From positions 124,001-188,000 of the forward strand of contig JAUJYZ010000177.1 of the NCBI GenBank assembly GCA_033675265.1: DNA of 64,000 nucleotides, in the 5' to 3' direction. Each line of letters begins with the position of its first letter. Within the stretch, counting starts at the first letter, position 1. Shown here piece after piece: positions 13,701-21,600 of this stretch. The notes beneath the pieces were generated by a model that made no database searches, had not been told where the DNA came from, and saw nothing but the letters and a program-made list of their open reading frames with translations. The stretch is from Actinostola sp. cb2023. Its lineage: Eukaryota; Cnidaria; Anthozoa; Actiniaria; Actinostolidae. The position numbers and the translations under genes were made by a program.

Positions 13701-15564
13701 AATATCTGACAATCTCTTTGAAGAGAGTGTTTTCAATAATGAGCACACCAAATTTTAGGGCTGTACTACGAAATCTTGAAAAGTTATAGTGATTTGAAAT
13801 TACAAAGATTTGTACCAGACTTTGGCCCTAAATAAATAAATAAATAAATGCCTCGTTTCCATGTATTTTGCACCTTTCAAACGCTTACTACTTTATGATG
13901 GTTTCATTTTTATTAATGCACTTTTGGGGTAATTACTAAACTGTCGATGGTCTTTCAATCTATTATTTTACCTTTACTTAACTCGTTATTCTTTCAGTTT
14001 TTGCAAATTTATGCAAAGTACAGAAATCGAGTATTGCATAGGGTGTATAATGGCTGCCTGGACCAGGCATTTGATAGTACATGTGGGTGGATGGTCATAC
14101 TAGGGTGAGCAGTAAATTAAACTTATTGTAATCGGCAGAAAGCAAAAGTAGGCAGTCCTGAAGAGTAGACACCATACATGTAGTTCATCATCTGGTAAGT
14201 TTCTATTGAAATCCCTGTTACACACGAGACTGACATGTTTGTCTTGTCAATGCAGTGTTATTTCTGCACTATTATTCCCTCCATTTCTATAATTTCCAAG
14301 ACAAACAATAACTGTTACTAATAATAGTTTTTACTCCATAGTTTTGGGTCTGGACATGCTGCTTTGCTACACACTAGTATTCACTATAAGCTAGTGGTTT
14401 GAGGTTAAACTTACATAATTTCTTCTTGGTAAAATAAGCATTCGTATAACTTTCTCAATGCCATTAATAATAAAGTATCCACCAGCTTCCTATGAAGTAA
14501 AAGAGAACTAATTATCCAACAAACTTTTATATAACTTATTGGTATTCACCAAGTTACCTTGGTTTACCTACCGTCATCATACACGTAGGTTGCTATGGTT
14601 ACTAAATAAAATGCTTAGAAAATCTTTGGTGAACTATTGTTTAAGTAGGCAGATTGAATGTATTGTCTAAAAGTTGGTTATACAGTCAAACATTCCATAA
14701 GCAGACACCTTTATGGGAGGTGTTAGCTTATTGGAAGTTTCACAAGCTATGTTTTGGTGGAGAAGAAATATTCAGAATACATCTGCTTATAAATGGGAGG
14801 TGTCCGTTCATGGGAGGTGTCTGCTTATGGGAGGTGTCCGTTCATGGGAGGTGTCCGTTCATGGGAGATGTCTGCTTATGGGAGGTGTCCGTTCATGGGA
14901 GGTGTCTGCTTATGGGAGGTGTCCGTTCATGGGAGGTGTATGCTCATGCAATGTGTTCGTTCATGGGAGGTGTCTGCATGCTTATGGGAGGTGTCTGTTC
15001 ATGGGAGGTGTCTGCTTATGGGAGGTGTCAGCTTATGGGAGGTGTCTGTTTATGGGAGGTGTCAGCTTATGGGAAGTGTCAGCTTATCAGAGGTGTCTGC
15101 TTATGGGAGGTGTCCGTTCATGGGAGGTGTCCGTTCATGGGAGGTGTCAGCATATGGAAGGTGTCCGTTCATGGGAGGTGTCTGCTTATGGGAGGTTTCT
15201 GCCTATGGAAGGTGTCAGCTTATGGGAGGTGTCCATTCATGGGAGGTGTCTGCTTATGGGAGGTGTCTGTTCATGGGAGGTGTCTGCTTATGGGAGGTGT
15301 CCGTTCATGGGAGGTGTCTGCTTATGGGAGGTGTCCGTTCATGGGAGGTGTCTGCTTATGGGAGGTGTCTGCTTATGGAGGTGTCCATTGTCTGAGGTTC
15401 AACTGTACTTGTAACAAGCACATTATAACACTAACCTCAGATTCTTCATTGTGTCTTACAAGTTCTTTTGGTGTAAGATTAGCCAAGGAGCAGCTACTAG
15501 ACTAGACAAGGAGCATATTTCATTGTTAACCAAACGAAAGCTGAAGTACGAACACGTGGCCAAA

Positions 15565-15624
<60 letters not shown>

Positions 15625-18600
15625 CACCGGTCCATATTATTCCGACTTGTCCATTTAAATCCGACCTTTGGGGTCAGGATACTAATGATTAGGGCTTTTC
15701 CGCTGAAACCAATAACGGTTGGGTATTCACGCGAGGATGTCCTAATGACTAGGTAATCCAGGGGATTGCCACTACCGATTCACCCAATGATCAGGGGAAT
15801 TGACTGTAAAGACCTTTCCATAAGCTAAACGATTGCAATTTTCCTTACAGATAGGGTAATAAACAAATGAAAAACTGGTCACGGTACTGAAAGTAAATAG
15901 AGAAAGAATTACTGTGTAAGTTAATTATCGAGTGTAACCATGATTACGAGGACTTGCCCAAACTGTTATTGAGCGTCTTCCACGATAGTCGGCAACCAAA
16001 AGTCGGCAACCAAATTACAATTTCCACCAGATCTAGAAGTCTTTTGCCTCTATTCTTCTTGCACATTGTGAAAATAAAACGGGCTAACTTCTAAAATTAT
16101 TTTCTTAGACGCAATTTGACGAGCGTCTTCTAAACTGCGACATACATGAAATGTTCGTGCTTCACCGGCCTACGACTATCGGCATGCATGCGGCGAAACA
16201 TTGATCTGATTGATTCTGTAAACCAGCATTACGAACTTTACCAAAAACAGTTTTATTTCCGCCAAGTTGAATACGATTGAGAGAGAATTTCCAAGGCTTT
16301 GCGTGGTTTGTAGTTGATAGAAGCTTATCGTCTGATCAAAACTGTCAATCAGCGAACGCCTGGCTATATTATCGTATGTCAAATTAAATATATAACTCTC
16401 GTACGTTAGCAGACGAGAGCGATCCAAAAAGAAAAGAAAACAGGATCGGACTTTAAGAAAGTCTAGTTTATTCTTGTAAATCCAGAGTATTGCTACATAA
16501 CATAAAAACGTGATGCTACATGTACATCGATTTCAAACTATTTTCGTAGCCATCAAGTACTTCATGTAGCCCTTTTGATTAGGGATTATTCACTGCCAGC
16601 CCTTTTGATTAGGGATTATTCACTGCCAGCCCTTTTGATTGGGGATTTTTTGCTCGATATCCGGTCCCAGTAGTTATTCTCTGATCAGATGTATCACAAG
16701 ACCTTGGCTTACACTCATCAAGTACCACATGTAGCCCTTTTGATTGGGGATTTTTCACTGCCAGCCCTTTTGATTGCTTGATTGGGGGCTGGTGAGATCG
16801 TTTTAAATAAACCGATATAGAACATTTCTTTAGATATTGGGTCTGTTTGAGAAAACACGATAATATGCTCAAGCGTAAATTAGTCCGCAGAGTTGTACCC
16901 TCAGGGCGCCAGAGGTTTTGAGAGATCGTGTTCTGTTTCAAAACCTCAGGCACCCAGGGTACAACTCTGCGGACTAATTTACGCTTGAGCATATTATCGT
17001 GTTTTCTCAAACAGACCCAATATCTAAAGAAATGTTCTATATCGGTTTATTTAAAACGATCTCACCAGCCCCCAATCAAGCAATCAAAAGGGCTGGCAGT
17101 GAAAAATCCCCAATCAAAACATGCTCGAGAATCCATCGGTGCTCTTCGGCGTGGGCTCGGATGAAACATCGCCCCGCCAGAGAACCGCAAATCAAAAGGG
17201 CTACATGTGGTACTTGATGAGTGTTAAGCCAAGGTCTTGTGATACATCTGATCAGAGAATAACTACTGGGACCTAATATCGAGCAAAAAATCCCCAATCG
17301 AAAGGGCTGGCAGTGAATAATCCCTAATCAAAAGGGCTGGCAGTGAATAATCCCTAATCAAAAGGGCTACATGAAGTACTTGATGGCTACGAAAATAGTT
17401 TGAAATCGATGTACATGTAGCATCACGTTTTTATGTTATGTAGCAATACTCTGGATTTACAAGAATAAACTAGACTTTCTTAAAGTCCGATCCTGTTTTC
17501 TTTTCTTTTTGGATCGCTCTCGTCTGCTAACGTACGAGAGTTATATATTTAATTTGACATACGATAATATAGCCAGGCGTTCGCTGATTGACAGTTTTGA
17601 TCAGACGATAAGCTTCTATCAACTACAAACCACGCAAAGCCTTGGAAATTCTCTCTCAATCGTATTCAACTTGGCGGAAATAAAACTGTTTTTGGTAAAG
17701 TTCGTAATGCTGGTTTACAGAATCAATCAGATCAATGTTTCGCCGCATGCATGCCGATAGTCGTAGGCCGGTGAAGCACGAACATTTCATGTATGTCGCA
17801 GTTTAGAAGACGCTCGTCAAATTGCGTCTAAGAAAATAATTTTAGAAGTTAGCCCGTTTTATTTTCACAATGTGCAAGAAGAATAGAGGCAAAAGACTTC
17901 TAGATCTGGTGGAAATTGTAATTTGGTTGCCGACTTTTGGTTGCCGACTATCGTGGAAGACGCTCAATAACAGTTTGGGTAAGTCCTCGTAATCATGGTT
18001 ACACTCGATAATTAACTTACACAGTAATTCTTTCTCTATTTACTATCAGTACCGTGACCAGTTTTTCATTTGTTTATTACCCTATCTGTAAGGGAATTTG
18101 CAATCGTTTAGCTTATGGAAAGGTCTTTACAGTCAATTCCCCTGATCATTGGGTGAATCGGTAGTGACAATCCCCTGGATTACCTAGTCATTAGGACATC
18201 CTCGCGTGAATACCCAACCGTTATTGGTTTCAGCGGAAAAGCCCTAATCATTAGTATCCTGACCCCAAAGGTCGAATTTAAATGGACAAGTCGGAATAAT
18301 ATGGACCGGTGTTAATAATAGTTTATTAATTTATATTGCGCACTTTTCATAAAATGATCAAGTGTGCATTACAATAACTATAACTAATTACATAAAAAAG
18401 CATCTGTAAAAGGCTGGTTTTTACCAGCGATGCAGACAGAAGTGTAAGAAGTTGTGGCATGTGAAAATGTGTCCAACGAAAGCATTAGTGCAGGCACAAG
18501 AAATGGAAACATTTTGATCCATGCGTTTATGCTCACACTTGTGCAGTCCACGCAAATACAATGTTGGATGAGATGTTCAAACAGACCCAACATTGTTGGG

Positions 18601-21600
18601 TTACGCTGTTGAGACTTGTGTTCATGTGTTCCCGACATATTGGGCCCAACAATATTTAAGACTTATTGACTGGGACCGAGGGAAACAGTATTTTTTGTGG
18701 TCCCGAGACTGCAGTTTCCTGAGGCGGAGCCGAGAGAAACATTCAGAGCCGAGGGAAACATTCGCGGTCGAGGGACCACAAAACATACTGCTTTCCCGAG
18801 GTCCCAGTCAATATTAAAGTGTTTTGTTATATACCAACTGTCAAAGAACGACAAAAAGATGTAACTTTCCCGCTTTTCAAGCGCTTTTACCAAGGTCAAT
18901 CAAGGTCACAAAGCTCAATCAACTTCCGGTTATGTTATTGCCGGTCCACAACATATCGTTGCCTGCTGAGAGCTGTTGCCGGGGAAACATGAAAACTTGT
19001 TCACGTTCACTTGATACACGCTCGCCCAATCAGAGCACGAGAAAAATGGACTTTGACAGTTGGTATTATAACAATGGATGTTGTTAGCCAATAATGCTGG
19101 GAGTGTGGCCTTTATACCTTCGTCAGGCCCTTTTTCACAGTGAAAGAAGAAAGAACTCTTGTGCCTGTGATTATATATGCTTGCGTCACTAAAAGCCGAC
19201 TTAAACAGTTGCAGCAGAACTAGTTTTTGTCATGAGTTTGTACATATACTAACAAACAAACAAATTCAATACCTTAACCATCATAGGTACAAGAGCAATA
19301 ACTTTAGTAGCATTTCCTTGGGATACATTATCTATCTTCCACTGCACTGAAACCTGGAGTTTGGCTCTGTAGCTTGTTCCACCTTCACGGCACTAAATTG
19401 GAAACCAAAAGACTTCTAACTCTAAACTAACTCTAAAGTATAGGTTCGGACTGAGACAAGCTTCACATTTTTCATAATGGACTTTGACGAACAATGGCAA
19501 TATTGATTTGAAAAGAAATCTCTGTTACTTGTACACAATGTACATGTATTGCTTGTCTAAAACTGAAGGGATCCATGCAAAAACAATGTAATCTCTGATC
19601 AAAATCTAAATTCTCCTTGAGATTCTTTAATTTTAAAAGAGAATTTGGATTTTGATCACAAGTCACTTATAATGTCTATTAATACCTCTGTTGGAAAGAC
19701 TTTCATTTGTGATGAATGTAAATTGGTGTCTGAAATAGTTGGCAAACCAATACTTGCATCCTGAATAAAGAAGAGACAATAATAATAGATATCAGCAGAT
19801 CATGATTTATCCACATGAGTTTGCGGAACCACTTACAGTGAAATACATTGTAACTTTTTGTCCGCTTGCAATCGTGAATTCAACTGGAGTAATACCCTTG
19901 AAGATAAAATAACAAAATAATAGTTTATATTATAAAACATAAATACTGGCACGATTCCAACTTAGAACCCAACCCCCACCTCAGGATGAAGGGATACCAC
20001 ATGAAATCTTGGGTAGGGATGAGCTCTCAAAACACCCTGTTCAAGACTAGTAATTCCACAGGAAGCCCAAGCTGTGGTTTTGTGGAGAATATCGTAAAAA
20101 AAATTTTTTCTGTAAATACTGTAATAAAAGACTTGAAACTGTGGTAGTGTCTTGTGGTCTTTATTTACTATACCTGTACAAATTTCCAGCGAATTTCAGC
20201 ATTTTTTAATGTCTCTCACCCTGTAAAGAAAGAAGGCAGGGAAGGAGACGAAGCTCGAAAAATGGCTTCCAAAACCGTTCAAATATTGCTAGTTTTTTTC
20301 TTGAAAATCACCTGGGATTCAAAAATTAACCCCCATCAGCCAAGAGGGGATAAATCTCCAATCCATCTATGCCAGTAATGTTAGCATACCTTCATAACTG
20401 AAGCTATCAGCTGACGGTGAATCCATAATTCATCGCCATAAAAAGATACCTTTATCCGTGACTCGGAAGATCGACGACAACCAACGGTCGCCAACGGTTG
20501 AAGGACCTGGGCACTAGCAAAAATCAAACCCGTGGGGGGATAGGGTTATGCTTGTTGCTCGTCCGTCAGCCTACACAACAAAATTACGAGTAAAATCATG
20601 AGTTTTATGCTTATTTAATATACCTTATACCATCCAGGTGCAATACTGATCGCAAAACATTTCTGCAACAAACTTACCTCCATGCCATTTTTAGATTCGG
20701 GTGTGAATTGCAGGCCCAACCAAGCATAACCCTATCCCCCCACGGGTTCGATTTTTGCTAGTGCCCAGGTCCTTTGACCGTTGGTGACCGGGAGGGGGCT
20801 AAAAGGGATGCCTCAAAAGGACCTCATTAAATATTCAATTCCACGATGCCACGGATAATGTACGACAATCCCCCGAGCTCATTTCCCGAAGAATCAAATT
20901 CAATATGGCAGAACACATGGGGAAATCAAAATGCACAATCGCTGGCTCTGAGTGTACTGAAAGTTGGTTTTATTTATTATGATGGAGTGATGACTATCAT
21001 CGATTATCACTGTATGTTAATTTTTATCAGATAATATTTGTTATCAATGTTCAGAATCACGTATAGTGTCACAACCTAACGCTGGCCTCATTTTAATCGT
21101 ATTGATTCCTCTCCGGTAAACTCTATACTATCCATGTCTACACAAGAAAAAAAAACTTTTCCTCACCTGACCAGGGATACAGGCGGGACAAGCTCATTCA
21201 GTATCTGCACTAACTTAATGTTCTTCAACACTTTTCAGTCGCGCTCTTAAAGCTGAAAAATGCCCAGGTACGCGCCTGTAATATATCTTGTTTACCAAAA
21301 TATTTGCTATAAAAGGAAGAAAATCGAGTCGTTGTGATGGTTTGGAACTGCATTAGTAATCAATGATTCCTTTAGCAAGGTTACTAGTGACATGCAACCT
21401 TTGGACTTCAGCCCTGTCCCTGTGGATCATACGCCAGATGAATACATCATAACCCCCGAAGATACTGAGCGCTCTCTGTTAGCCGTTGAGGAAGGCAAAT
21501 CAGCTGGACCTGATGACATCCCCAATTGGCTATTAAAGAATTTTGCGTCTGTAATTTGCCGCCCCATCGCTTCCATATTTAACGCCTCCATCAGTCAAGG

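Noticed and set aside
14654..15505. Three overlapping repeat-protein genes (200-283 aa)
   Set aside because: Openness follows from a stop-free 17-bp repeat in every frame. No consistent frame, start context or intron evidence, and it lies antisense in an intron.
16176..17760. 83-aa protein encoded twice on opposite strands
   Set aside because: It is the same sequence in both palindrome arms. No recognisable domain, and a short ORF is expected by chance.
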